Positions 37,492 to 46,269 of a stretch of 64,000 bases of DNA are shown here, in pieces. The notes beneath the pieces were generated by a model. The model worked only from the letters and a program-made list of their open reading frames with translations, made no database searches and was not told the DNA's origin. A program made the translations under genes and the position numbers. This DNA is from Solirubrobacterales bacterium (GTDB taxonomy: Bacteria; Actinomycetota; Thermoleophilia; Solirubrobacterales; Solirubrobacteraceae): positions 1 through 64,000 of the forward strand of contig DAHUYQ010000064.1 in assembly GCA_027315115.1 (NCBI GenBank). The letters run 5' to 3'. The first letter of the stretch is position 1, and every line of letters begins with the position of its first letter.

Positions 37492-37519
37492 AGCGGCCTG
37501 CGGGCGCACGCAGGCCGCT
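37492..37519 (+). terminator. GC hairpin after trxA
   Basis: AGCGGCCTGCG pairs with CGCAGGCCGCT over a six-base loop (11-bp stem). No T-run follows, so termination would need another factor; it may alternatively be a leader structure for ileS. Confidence 0.45.
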
Positions 37520-37535
37520 GGTTGGGCCGCGAGGC

Positions 37536-37561
37536 AGGGCGGTCCTAGAATTGGCCGCCCT
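37536..37561 (+). promoter_or_regulatory. Stem and -10-like box at ileS start
   Basis: AGGGCGG (37536-37542) can pair with CCGCCCT (37555-37561), the last base being adjacent to the GTG start. The loop contains TAGAAT (37546-37551), a good -10 hexamer ten bases before the start. The sequence may be simply a leaderless promoter with chance symmetry. Confidence 0.35.
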
Positions 37562-40500
37562 GTGAGTGCAACACGACGACATCCCCTTGTGCCGCCGCGG
37601 CCCGTCGATCCGCGCCGGGATCTGCCCGAGCTCGAGCAGGAGGTGCTCGAGCGCTGGCGGGAGCGGGAGGTGTTCAAGCGCTCGCTGGCCGCGCGCGAGG
37701 GCGCTCCGCAGTGGGTCTTCTACGAGGGGCCGCCGACCGCCAACGGCCGGCCCGGCTCCCACCACGTCCTCTCCCGCGTCTTCAAGGACATCTACCCCCG
37801 CTACAAGACGATGCGGGGCTATCGCGTCGACCGCAAGGGCGGCTGGGACTGCCACGGGCTGCCGGTCGAGATCGGCGTGGAAGAGCAGCTTGGGCTGACC
37901 TCCAAGAAGGAGGTCGAGGAGTACGGCATCGAGGCCTTCAACGCCAAGTGCCGGGAGTCGGTCTTCACCTACCTGCAGGAGTGGGACCGGCTGACCGAGC
38001 GGATCGGCTTCTGGATCGACCTGGACGACGCCTACAGGACGCTGGACGAGAGCTACATCGAGTCCGTGTGGTGGGCGCTCGCGCAGATCGACGCCAAGGG
38101 GCTGCTGTATGAGGGGCACAAGGTCGTGCCCTACTGCCCGCGGTGCGGCACGGCTCTCTCCTCGCACGAGGTCGCGCTCGGCTACAAGGACGTGGTCGAC
38201 CCGAGCGTGTACGTGAAGCTGCGGCTGGTCGGGAGCGATGAGAGCCTGCTGGTCTGGACGACCACGCCCTGGACGCTGCCTGGAAACGTCGCGGTGGCGG
38301 TCGGGCCTGAGATCGAGTACGCGAAGGTCCGGTTCCGGGGTGAGACGTTCATGCTCGCGGCCGCGCTGGTGGAGAGGGTTCTTGGGGATGAGGCGGAGGT
38401 GGTCGAGCGTCTGAGCGCCGACGAGTTGCTCGGGCGCCGCTACGAGGGGCCGCTGTTCTCTGGCAGCGCCCCGGCCGCGCGGCAGGGCGGCATGCCGCCA
38501 TACTCGGTGATCGCGGGCGACTTCGTGACGACCGAGGATGGAACGGGGCTGGTGCACATCGCGCCGGCCTTCGGCGAGGACGACTTCAATGTCGCCGCGG
38601 CCGCGGGGATGATCGAGCGCGACGACCCGGGCTCCCTGCTGAACCCGGTGCGGCTCGACGGCACCTACGACGAGCGCGTGGGGAGCATAGACGGCAGCCG
38701 CAGCTATAAGGGAAGATTTGTCAAGGATCCGCAGCTAACAGAGGAGCTGATAGCTGACCTGGATGCGAACGGCCTGCTGCTGCGGCGCAGCGACTACGAG
38801 CACTCCTACCCGCACTGCTGGCGCTGCGGCACGCCGCTGATCTACTACGCGAAGGCGTCCTGGTACATCAGGACCACGGTCGTCAAAGAGGCGATGCTGG
38901 CCGGCAACGAGACAGTGTCGTGGCATCCGGCGCACATCAAGCACGGGCGCTTCGGCGAGTGGCTGAAGGGCAACGTCGACTGGGCGCTCTCGCGCGAGCG
39001 CTACTGGGGCACGCCGCTGCCGGTGTGGCGCTGCGGGCAGGGGCACGTCCACGTCGTGGGCTCCTTCGCGGAGCTTGCGGAGCGCTCTGGCGCGAGCCTC
39101 GCCGACCATCACCGTCCGTTTGTGGACGACGTGCAGTTCCCCTGCCCGAGCGCCGGCGCCGACGGTCAGCCATGCGGCGCGCCGATGCGGCGCGTGCCCG
39201 AGGTGATCGACGTCTGGTTCGACTCCGGCGCGATGCCCTTCGCCCAGCACCACGCGCCCTTCGAGCGCCAGGACGCCTTCCAGGCCCACTTCCCCGCCGA
39301 CTTCGTCTGCGAGGCCCTGGACCAGACGCGCGGCTGGTTCTACTCGCTGCTCGCCGTCTCGACGCTGCTCTTCGATCAGGCGCCCTACCGCAACGTCGTC
39401 TGCCTCGGCCTGATCCTGGACGCCGAAGGCCAGAAGATGAGCAAGAGCAAGGGCAACACCGTTGAGCCCTGGCAGGTTCTGGATGAGCACGGCGCCGACG
39501 CCTTTCGCTGGTACTTCTTCACCTCCAAGCAGCCCTGGGACGGCTATCGCTTCTCCCAGGAGGCGATCGGCGAGGGAGTGCGGCTGTTCCTCAAGCAGCT
39601 CTGGTCCACCTACTTCTTCTATGTCCTCTACGCAAACGCCAACGCGCCACGGCTGGAAGCGGTCGAGGGCGACCTCGACTCCTCTGCCTCGGAGAACGGG
39701 CGCCGGCCCGACGCCTTCGCCGGCGATCACGGCGCGCAGCTCGACCGGTGGGCGCTTTCGCGGACCGCCGGCACGGCAGCGCTGATCGCCGAGAAGCTGG
39801 ACGAGTACGACGCGACCGCGGCGGGCAGGGCGATCGCCGAGCTCGTGGACGATCTCTCCAACTGGTACGTGCGGCGTTCGCGACGGCGCTTCTGGGACGG
39901 CGAGCCCGCGGCCTTCGCGACTCTGCGCGAGTGCCTGCTCCTCGTCAGCAAGCTGCTCGCCCCGTTCTGCCCGTTCATCGCCGACGAGATCTACGACAAC
40001 CTCGACGGGACGCTGGGAAGCGTGCACCTCTGCGACTTCCCCGTCGGCGACGCGCTGCCCGCGCGCGACCTCGACCTGGAGGAGGCGATGGCCACGGCCC
40101 GACAGACGGTGAGGCTGGGTCTGGGCGCGCGCGCGAAGGCCAAGGCGAAGGTGCGCCAGCCACTGGCCGAGGCGGTCGTGGTGGCGGATGGGCGCGAGCG
40201 GGCTGCGATCGAGCGCCTCAGCGAGATCGTCAGGGAGGAGCTCAACGTGCGCCGGGTGCGCTTCGTGGACGCCGCCGAGGAGCTCGGACGCTACGAGGTG
40301 AAGGCCAACTACCGCCGCCTGGGCCCGATCTTCGGCAAAGACATGCCGCTTGCCGCGGAGGCGATCGCGGCGCTCGATCCCCAGCGCGTGGCGGGCGTCG
40401 TGCTCTCCGGCGAAGGCGGTGAGACGCTTGGCATCTCGGTCGCCGGCAGGGAGCACACGCTGAGCGCCGAGGACGTGATCCTCACGATGTCCGCCCCCGA

Positions 40501-40915
40501 GGGCTACTCCGTGGAGCGCGAGGGCGCCCACGCCGTCGCGCTGGAGCTCACGATCGACGAGGATCTGCGCCAGGAGGGCCAGGCGCGCGAGATCGTCCAC
40601 GCCGTGCAGAACGCGCGCAAGAACGCCGGCCTGGAGGTCGAGGACCGGATCTCGCTCACGCTCGCCGGCGACCCGCGGCTTGTCGCGGCCGCCAGCGCGC
40701 ACCGCGACTACCTCAAGGGCGAGACGCTGACCATCGAGCTCGCGCTTGCCGGCGCGGAGCAGGCGGCGTCTGCGAACGGCGCCACCCGCGGCGGCGTGGC
40801 GGGGGGCGGCCAGGCCGACGGCGGCGAGGCGGGCGGCGGCGCGGCGCCCCACCGGGAGACCGCGAGCATCGACGGGCTGACGCTCTCGATCGAGCTCAGC
40901 CGCTTCGGGGCCTGA
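37562..40915 (+). CDS. ileS: Isoleucyl-tRNA synthetase
   Basis: 1117-aa class I enzyme charging tRNA-Ile. The signature region is YEGPPTANGRPGSHHVLSR, where GSHH is a variant of HIGH; the KMSKS loop QKMSKSKGNTVEPW is near residue 625. The editing (CP1) domain with TTPWTLPGN and the anticodon-binding domain follow. The length and the C-terminal extension place it with the long archaeal/eukaryote-like type, often associated with mupirocin tolerance. A Gly/Ala-rich linker (GGVAGGGQADGGEAGGGAA) precedes the last 20 residues. GTG 37562 starts the protein. Confidence 0.96.
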   Translation: MSATRRHPLVPPRPVDPRRDLPELEQEVLERWREREVFKRSLAAREGAPQWVFYEGPPTANGRPGSHHVLSRVFKDIYPRYKTMRGYRVDRKGGWDCHGLPVEIGVEEQLGLTSKKEVEEYGIEAFNAKCRESVFTYLQEWDRLTERIGFWIDLDDAYRTLDESYIESVWWALAQIDAKGLLYEGHKVVPYCPRCGTALSSHEVALGYKDVVDPSVYVKLRLVGSDESLLVWTTTPWTLPGNVAVAVGPEIEYAKVRFRGETFMLAAALVERVLGDEAEVVERLSADELLGRRYEGPLFSGSAPAARQGGMPPYSVIAGDFVTTEDGTGLVHIAPAFGEDDFNVAAAAGMIERDDPGSLLNPVRLDGTYDERVGSIDGSRSYKGRFVKDPQLTEELIADLDANGLLLRRSDYEHSYPHCWRCGTPLIYYAKASWYIRTTVVKEAMLAGNETVSWHPAHIKHGRFGEWLKGNVDWALSRERYWGTPLPVWRCGQGHVHVVGSFAELAERSGASLADHHRPFVDDVQFPCPSAGADGQPCGAPMRRVPEVIDVWFDSGAMPFAQHHAPFERQDAFQAHFPADFVCEALDQTRGWFYSLLAVSTLLFDQAPYRNVVCLGLILDAEGQKMSKSKGNTVEPWQVLDEHGADAFRWYFFTSKQPWDGYRFSQEAIGEGVRLFLKQLWSTYFFYVLYANANAPRLEAVEGDLDSSASENGRRPDAFAGDHGAQLDRWALSRTAGTAALIAEKLDEYDATAAGRAIAELVDDLSNWYVRRSRRRFWDGEPAAFATLRECLLLVSKLLAPFCPFIADEIYDNLDGTLGSVHLCDFPVGDALPARDLDLEEAMATARQTVRLGLGARAKAKAKVRQPLAEAVVVADGRERAAIERLSEIVREELNVRRVRFVDAAEELGRYEVKANYRRLGPIFGKDMPLAAEAIAALDPQRVAGVVLSGEGGETLGISVAGREHTLSAEDVILTMSAPEGYSVEREGAHAVALELTIDEDLRQEGQAREIVHAVQNARKNAGLEVEDRISLTLAGDPRLVAAASAHRDYLKGETLTIELALAGAEQAASANGATRGGVAGGGQADGGEAGGGAAPHRETASIDGLTLSIELSRFGA

Positions 40916-40924
40916 TCGCGCGGG

Positions 40925-41098
40925 TCAGCGGGCGAGGCGCTCGTAGAGCGCTCGCTCCTCCTCATGGCGGCGACGCAGTCGCTCCTTGAAGTCCGTGTCG
41001 CGGCGACGCTCCTCGATGTGGGCGTCGATCGCGGTTCGGACAGCCTCGGTGACCGTCTGATCGTCAGCGCGCGCTGCAGACTTCCGGCCAGCCATCAT
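40925..41098 (-). CDS. 57-aa charged protein, antitoxin-like
   Basis: Translated by hand: MMAGRKSAARADDQTVTEAV, then RTAIDAHIEERRRDTDFKER, then LRRRHEEERALYERLAR. It resembles the helical C-terminal half of small ribbon-helix-helix-type antitoxins (a TVTEAVR...AIDAHIEERR pattern), but has no clear N-terminal beta strand, so the family is uncertain. Two tandem ATGs (41098, 41095) overlap the stop codon of the XRE gene, so it is probably translationally coupled. It is the last gene of the four-gene island and converges with ileS ten bases away. Confidence 0.55.
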   Translation of the reverse strand: MMAGRKSAARADDQTVTEAVRTAIDAHIEERRRDTDFKERLRRRHEEERALYERLAR

Positions 41099-41373
41099 GG
41101 CTCAGCAAGGGGAGGTCGAGGGATCTGCGGTTCCGAGCGTTCGGTCGGCACGCGCAACTCGATGTGCAACTCGACCCGCAACGCGTCTGCGATCGCCCAA
41201 AGCTGCCCGACCGTCGGGTTTGCCTTGCCGCTCTCGAGCGAGGAGATATACGGTGCAGATACGCCGATGCGATGCGCGAGCGCTGCCTGCGTCACCCCAA
41301 CTCGGTGTCGTGCTTCTCGAATCGCTCGACCTGCGACCATCGACGCGACCGAGCTGGTCGCGGTCCGCGGCAT
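41095..41373 (-). CDS. XRE-family regulator of the accessory island
   Basis: 92-aa protein with a complete Cro/C1-type helix-turn-helix: REARHRVGVTQAALAHRIGV then SAPYISSLESGKANPTVGQL. After the domain comes a short basic/Pro-rich tail. HTH proteins of this size are the usual antitoxin or repressor in HipBA- and HigBA-like loci. ATG 41373 follows the stop of the 120-aa gene by 13 bases without its own ribosome site, so it is probably coupled; a TTG at 41376 or ATG 41340 are alternatives. Base composition is less GC-rich than neighbours outside the island. Confidence 0.85.
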   Translation of the reverse strand: MPRTATSSVASMVAGRAIREARHRVGVTQAALAHRIGVSAPYISSLESGKANPTVGQLWAIADALRVELHIELRVPTERSEPQIPRPPLAEP

Positions 41374-41386
41374 CAAGCGCCGACGT

Positions 41387-41749
41387 TCATGCGATCGCTC
41401 GTGATGAGAGCTCTGATGGCTTCGGGGGCGCTGGAATGATCGGCAGGGCTTGTCGTGGCCCGTCTGGATCGGCTGAGATCGCGGGTGGGTCCGTGTCTAC
41501 GATGACTGCGGCGACCAGATCGCCGGCCCTGAAGGCATACGGAAGGTTGCGAGCCCAGACCTCTGGCGCGTCATCCTTGCCCAGTCGCTTGTTGGTGGGG
41601 ATATCGATGACCATCAGATCATCCAGAAGCATGGTCTCGCCATGAATCTCGATGTCGCCACCATCTGCCTTGACGAATGCCAGAGGCTTCCAGACAACGC
41701 TTCCGGACTCCTCGTCGTATCTAGGAGCTCGGATCTCTACGACGACCAT
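41387..41749 (-). CDS. 120-aa protein of unknown function in island
   Basis: I do not recognise this family. The sequence is beta-rich and acidic (MVVVEIRAPRYDEESGSVVW; then FVKADGGDIEIHGETMLLDD; later EVWARNLPYAFRAGDLVAAV) and ends in a Pro/Ser-rich tail. No signal peptide or membrane segment. The start ATG 41749 is preceded by GGGAGG, ten bases upstream, which fixes the start; an open frame continues to 42070 but is not supported. It sits between the kinase-like gene and the XRE regulator, the position occupied by HipS in three-gene HipBST loci; that parallel is only positional. Confidence 0.7.
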   Translation of the reverse strand: MVVVEIRAPRYDEESGSVVWKPLAFVKADGGDIEIHGETMLLDDLMVIDIPTNKRLGKDDAPEVWARNLPYAFRAGDLVAAVIVDTDPPAISADPDGPRQALPIIPAPPKPSELSSRAIA

Positions 41750-41859
41750 TTGAGGGACCTCCCTTCCGGTTCCTTCTGTCGGCTTGATCTGCCCATAACT
41801 TAAGCTCTTGACTAAATCTACCCAAGGAGCGCGCTCTTGCGCGCTGGAACGATCGAACG

Positions 41860-42732
41860 CTAGAACGTCCCGGGCATCGGAAGTACCTTGCGGTTGAGCA
41901 TCGACTGTGCACGATCTTCGAGCGCATCCGCCCTGTCGGACGCGATGAAGCGACGGAGCCCCATCAGATCGTCGCTCTCGAGCAGCCGCTCCAACGCTTC
42001 CTTCTCCGAAGCCTGCAGGGCGGTGCCATGTTCTGAGCGACGCCACCTGAGGAAGAGCGCCTCGTGACAAAGGTCGCCCGGCCGAGCGAACGAGAAGGCA
42101 TGGTCGATGAGAGCAAGTCGACGGTATTGGCGGTCGTAGCGGAAGTTGGTTGCATGGCGATCCTGCTGGCCGACTAGCGCGTCCCAGAACGCGGCGGCGT
42201 GGGCCTGTGCCCGCGCATCCTGGAATACCGCATGGTCAGGCTGGCCGTCGCGCCAGTTGACGAGCACGCCGGCTCCAACTCCCGGCAAGTCGCGCAATAC
42301 CGCGGCCGGCACCATTTGCTCGCTCTGCCCTCCGAGTGCGTGGGCCAAGCGCCATGCTGCGACCTCATGAGTCACCGCCTCATGCGGATCCTGGCTGTAA
42401 GCGGCGCAGGTGTTTGGGTGTTGGCCCGCAAAAGGCTTGAATATCGCCTGTCGACGCGAGGCGAAGACCACGACATAAGTAGCGCTTGCGCCGGAATGTG
42501 GAGTGCCGTTTTGCGATATCTGGACGGTCGGTTCGCGCAGCAGCAGATGCTCCGTAGGAGCGCCGTGTGCGGTCGCTTCTTGGAGGCAAGCGATGCGATC
42601 GTTGAGATTCACGTGATGGGATGCATGCAGAGGTTCGAAGAAGCGGCATATCCTAAGAACCGTCCTTGCATCCGTCCAATGATGTTTCCTGCTCGTCTTC
42701 GCCGCGATCGGGACGTTCTGTGCTTGCTCCAC
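41860..42732 (-). CDS. HipA/PI-kinase-fold protein
   Basis: 290 aa from the outermost GTG; GTG 42612 would give 250 aa. It has the marks of the HipA and phosphatidylinositol 3/4-kinase-like fold: an ATP-lysine strand QAIFKPFAGQHP, the helix EVAAWRLAHALGG, catalytic loop FWDALVGQQDRHATNF (Asp-Arg-His...Asn) and the metal-binding Asp of LALIDHAFSFA. It is thus likely a protein or small-molecule kinase, perhaps a toxin. First gene of the lower-GC four-gene island and followed by an unknown gene and an XRE regulator. The true substrate is unknown. Confidence 0.75.
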   Translation of the reverse strand: MEQAQNVPIAAKTSRKHHWTDARTVLRICRFFEPLHASHHVNLNDRIACLQEATAHGAPTEHLLLREPTVQISQNGTPHSGASATYVVVFASRRQAIFKPFAGQHPNTCAAYSQDPHEAVTHEVAAWRLAHALGGQSEQMVPAAVLRDLPGVGAGVLVNWRDGQPDHAVFQDARAQAHAAAFWDALVGQQDRHATNFRYDRQYRRLALIDHAFSFARPGDLCHEALFLRWRRSEHGTALQASEKEALERLLESDDLMGLRRFIASDRADALEDRAQSMLNRKVLPMPGTF

Positions 42733-42767
42733 GGGGCGGCTATGACGGCGCTACATGAGAAGCATCA

Positions 42768-43655
42768 TCAGAGCGACGCGGCCAGAAAGCGCCGGTCCTG
42801 GCGGCCCGCCGAGGCGTCGAAGGCAGCACGGGTCTCTCCGCTGCCGCTGAATGCGTCGCGCAGCGCCTCCACCGCCGCCAGCGGGCTCTGGCCCAGCCTG
42901 GTGACCGTGCTTGCGCCGGTGTCGGGGACCGCGTCCCTGAAGTCGTAGACGGGGATCTGGCCGCAGGTCTGGCGCGCGGCGAAGACGAGCTTTGCCACCG
43001 CGTGCAGGTCGGCGCTCGCGCCTGCCAGCACGATCGCGGCCGGTCCGAGCGCGCGCAGCGCGTTGCCGATCCGATCGGGATGCAGGGCGGCCGGGAGCGA
43101 GAGGGTGCGCAGGCCGGCTCTGCGCAGCAGCAGCTCCAGCGCCTGCGCGTGCAGCGCGTCGAGCGATCCCTGGGCGCTCGCGTCGAAGATCATCACGCCC
43201 TCGTCGCGCATGGCGGGGGGAGCCAGGCGCTTGGCGGCCGCGACCCAGCCGGTCGCGTAGCGCCAGGCGAAGCACCGCTCCGGGGTGGCGTCGCAGACCA
43301 GCTCGACGGCCGGCAGCAGCACCTCCTGCACCGTGCGCTCCAGCGAGCGGGTCAGCATGCTCTCCTCCAGCAGCCTGTCCGCCTTGGCCTCGTTGAAGTC
43401 GGCGAAGGCGAGCCGCAGGCGCTGCGCGCTGGAGGGGCCCTCGCCGCGCTGGCGCACGATCGAGATCGCGGCGGTGATCTCGCCCGTCTCGCTGAGCGCG
43501 TCTCGCAGCGCTTCGATCTCGGAGCGCTCGAAGATCCTGTGCCCGCCCTCGGTGCGGCGCGGCGTGGGATGACCGAGCCGCTGCTCCCAGCCGCGCAGGG
43601 TGTTGGCGCTGACGCCGAGGATCGCGGCGGCCGCGTTGGTTCTGACCTGGCTCAT
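42768..43655 (-). CDS. MerR-family transcriptional regulator
   Basis: 295-aa regulator. The N-terminal winged helix reads AAILGVSANTLRGWEQRLGH followed by PTPRRTEGGHRIFERSEIEA, which is the MerR pattern used by CarH/LitR-like proteins. The rest is a helical domain (residues 75-170) and a Rossmann-like C-terminal half resembling the B12-binding region, but the DxHxxG cobalamin motif is not visible. The signal is unknown. ATG 43655 has AGGAG at a suitable distance upstream; the frame open to 43772 is not needed. Divergent from the alpha/beta hydrolase gene. Confidence 0.85.
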   Translation of the reverse strand: MSQVRTNAAAAILGVSANTLRGWEQRLGHPTPRRTEGGHRIFERSEIEALRDALSETGEITAAISIVRQRGEGPSSAQRLRLAFADFNEAKADRLLEESMLTRSLERTVQEVLLPAVELVCDATPERCFAWRYATGWVAAAKRLAPPAMRDEGVMIFDASAQGSLDALHAQALELLLRRAGLRTLSLPAALHPDRIGNALRALGPAAIVLAGASADLHAVAKLVFAARQTCGQIPVYDFRDAVPDTGASTVTRLGQSPLAAVEALRDAFSGSGETRAAFDASAGRQDRRFLAASL

Positions 43656-43770
43656 GAGACAGCGACTCCTGCGCGCAGGACGCATCGAAGGTTCATGGCA
43701 CAGATGGTCAGGTTTGGGAAGGTTTGCGGCAAGCCCTGCAAGCAAGGCTGCATCCCGCAAGAATCCATGC

Positions 43771-44610
43771 ATGCGCCTGCGCCTCTACCACCACTCCGAC
43801 GGCGCTCGCATCGCCTACAGGGAGCTGGGCGCGGGACCGCCGCTCGCGCTGTTGCACTCCGCGATGCTCAGCCATCAGGAGTGGGCGCCGATCGCCGGCG
43901 CGCTCGCGGAGCGCTACAGGGTCGTGCTGCCCGACCTGCCGCTGCACGGCGACTCCGAGGACAGGCCCTTCCACCCTTACACGCGCGATTGGTTCGCGGA
44001 GGTGCTGAGCGGCTTCGCGGCCGATGTCCTGGGCCCGCATCCGATGATCGGTGGGCACGGCGCCGGGGCGGAGATCCTGCTGTACGCGCTGCAGAAGGGG
44101 GCGCTGGCGCCGAGCAAGCTGGTGCTGATGCCGAGCAGGATGCACCGCGCGGTCGTGCACCCGCAGGCGTTGCGCGCGTGGCGGCTGGCGGCCAGCACCG
44201 GCGCGATCCCGGGGATCGACCGCCTGCTCAGCCATGCCGTGAAGGCCGCGATGAGCCCGCAGCGCGGGATGCGGCTCTCCGCGCGCGCCGATCCCGGGGT
44301 GCGCGATCTGGTGCGACAGTCATTCGCCGACGTGGGCGGGAACGCGAACCTCGCGCGAGCCTGGGCCAAGTGCGCCCGCCACTGGCCCGACGGCGCGCAG
44401 CAGCATCTGCTCGATCTCTATCCGAAGCTCACGATGCCGGTGCTGCTGCTGTGGGCCGATCGCGACCGCCTGTACCCGCTCGCGATCGCCGAAGAGGCGC
44501 TGGACCGGCTGCCCGACGCTCAGCTACGGGTGCTGCAGAGCACAGGCTTCCTGATCGCCTACGACGACCCGGTCGGGGTCGCGCGGGAGATATCGGCCTT
44601 CTGCGGGTGA
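43771..44610 (+). CDS. Alpha/beta-hydrolase fold protein, active site eroded
   Basis: 279-aa protein with the alpha/beta-hydrolase layout: LALLHSAMLSHQEWAPIAGA (oxyanion strand), VVLPDLPLHGDSEDRPF, nucleophile elbow IGGHGAGAE and VLLLWADRDRLYPL (acid). Two of the three catalytic residues appear lost: the elbow normally GHSxG reads GHGAG, and the C-terminal loop normally containing His reads STGFLIAYDDP. It may be a ligand-binding pseudoenzyme, perhaps sensing for the divergent MerR regulator; that is inference. Start ATG 43771. Upstream of fumC by 86 bases. Confidence 0.8.
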   Translation: MRLRLYHHSDGARIAYRELGAGPPLALLHSAMLSHQEWAPIAGALAERYRVVLPDLPLHGDSEDRPFHPYTRDWFAEVLSGFAADVLGPHPMIGGHGAGAEILLYALQKGALAPSKLVLMPSRMHRAVVHPQALRAWRLAASTGAIPGIDRLLSHAVKAAMSPQRGMRLSARADPGVRDLVRQSFADVGGNANLARAWAKCARHWPDGAQQHLLDLYPKLTMPVLLLWADRDRLYPLAIAEEALDRLPDAQLRVLQSTGFLIAYDDPVGVAREISAFCG

Positions 44611-44696
44611 GAAGGCCGATCGGCGCCCGGGCGGTGATGCGCCGGGGCGATCCTGCGGATAACGTCCCGAGCGCGCAAACGCAACAAGGAGATTCG

Positions 44697-46019
<1,323 letters not shown>

Positions 46020-46041
46020 CGAGACGTAGACGGGATAGCTG

Positions 46042-46069
46042 CCTCATCACGGGCCGGCCCGTGATGAGG
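46042..46069. repeat. 28-bp perfect palindrome after fumC
   Basis: A gapless perfect palindrome with arm CCTCATCACGGGCC. It starts 22 bases after the fumC stop. There is no T-run. It differs in length and core from the 24-bp palindromes elsewhere in the window but shares the 3'-end location. Confidence 0.85.
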
Positions 46070-46127
46070 GCGTCCGAACGACATGTCAAATTGTGCGCGT
46101 TGCTGTCGTCAGAAGCAAGAGTGTTTT

Positions 46128-46157
46128 GGGGCCGCCAGATGGGGATCTGGCGGCCCC
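46128..46157. terminator. 13-bp stem hairpin in intergenic region
   Basis: GGGGCCGCCAGAT pairs with ATCTGGCGGCCCC over a GGGG loop; TTTT precedes the stem on the plus strand but no T-run follows on either strand. Probably a transcript end for fumC or a boundary structure of the lower-GC island. Confidence 0.5.
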
Positions 46158-46206
46158 GCAAAGTACGTCCGATCGCCATGAGACGATGAAATAGCTCTAG
46201 CTTCAA

Positions 46207-46237
46207 CGCTGGCAGGTCCCCATCCATGATGCCAGCG
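46207..46237 (+). promoter_or_regulatory. 8-bp inverted repeat in Ntn gene leader
   Basis: CGCTGGCA and TGCCAGCG separated by 15 bases, ending 19 bases before the ribosome site of the Ntn-hydrolase gene. It could be an operator or a leader hairpin. Confidence 0.4.
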
Positions 46238-46269
46238 ACAACCACTCCCAAGACGAGGAGGGTCAGACA

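Noticed and set aside
37475-37561. T-box riboswitch upstream of ileS
   Set aside because: The gap is only 87 bases and no T-box consensus (TGGN-type bulge) or specifier stem could be found, only simple GC hairpins.
40161-40422. Alternative frames within ileS
   Set aside because: Shadows of a clear aminoacyl-tRNA synthetase.
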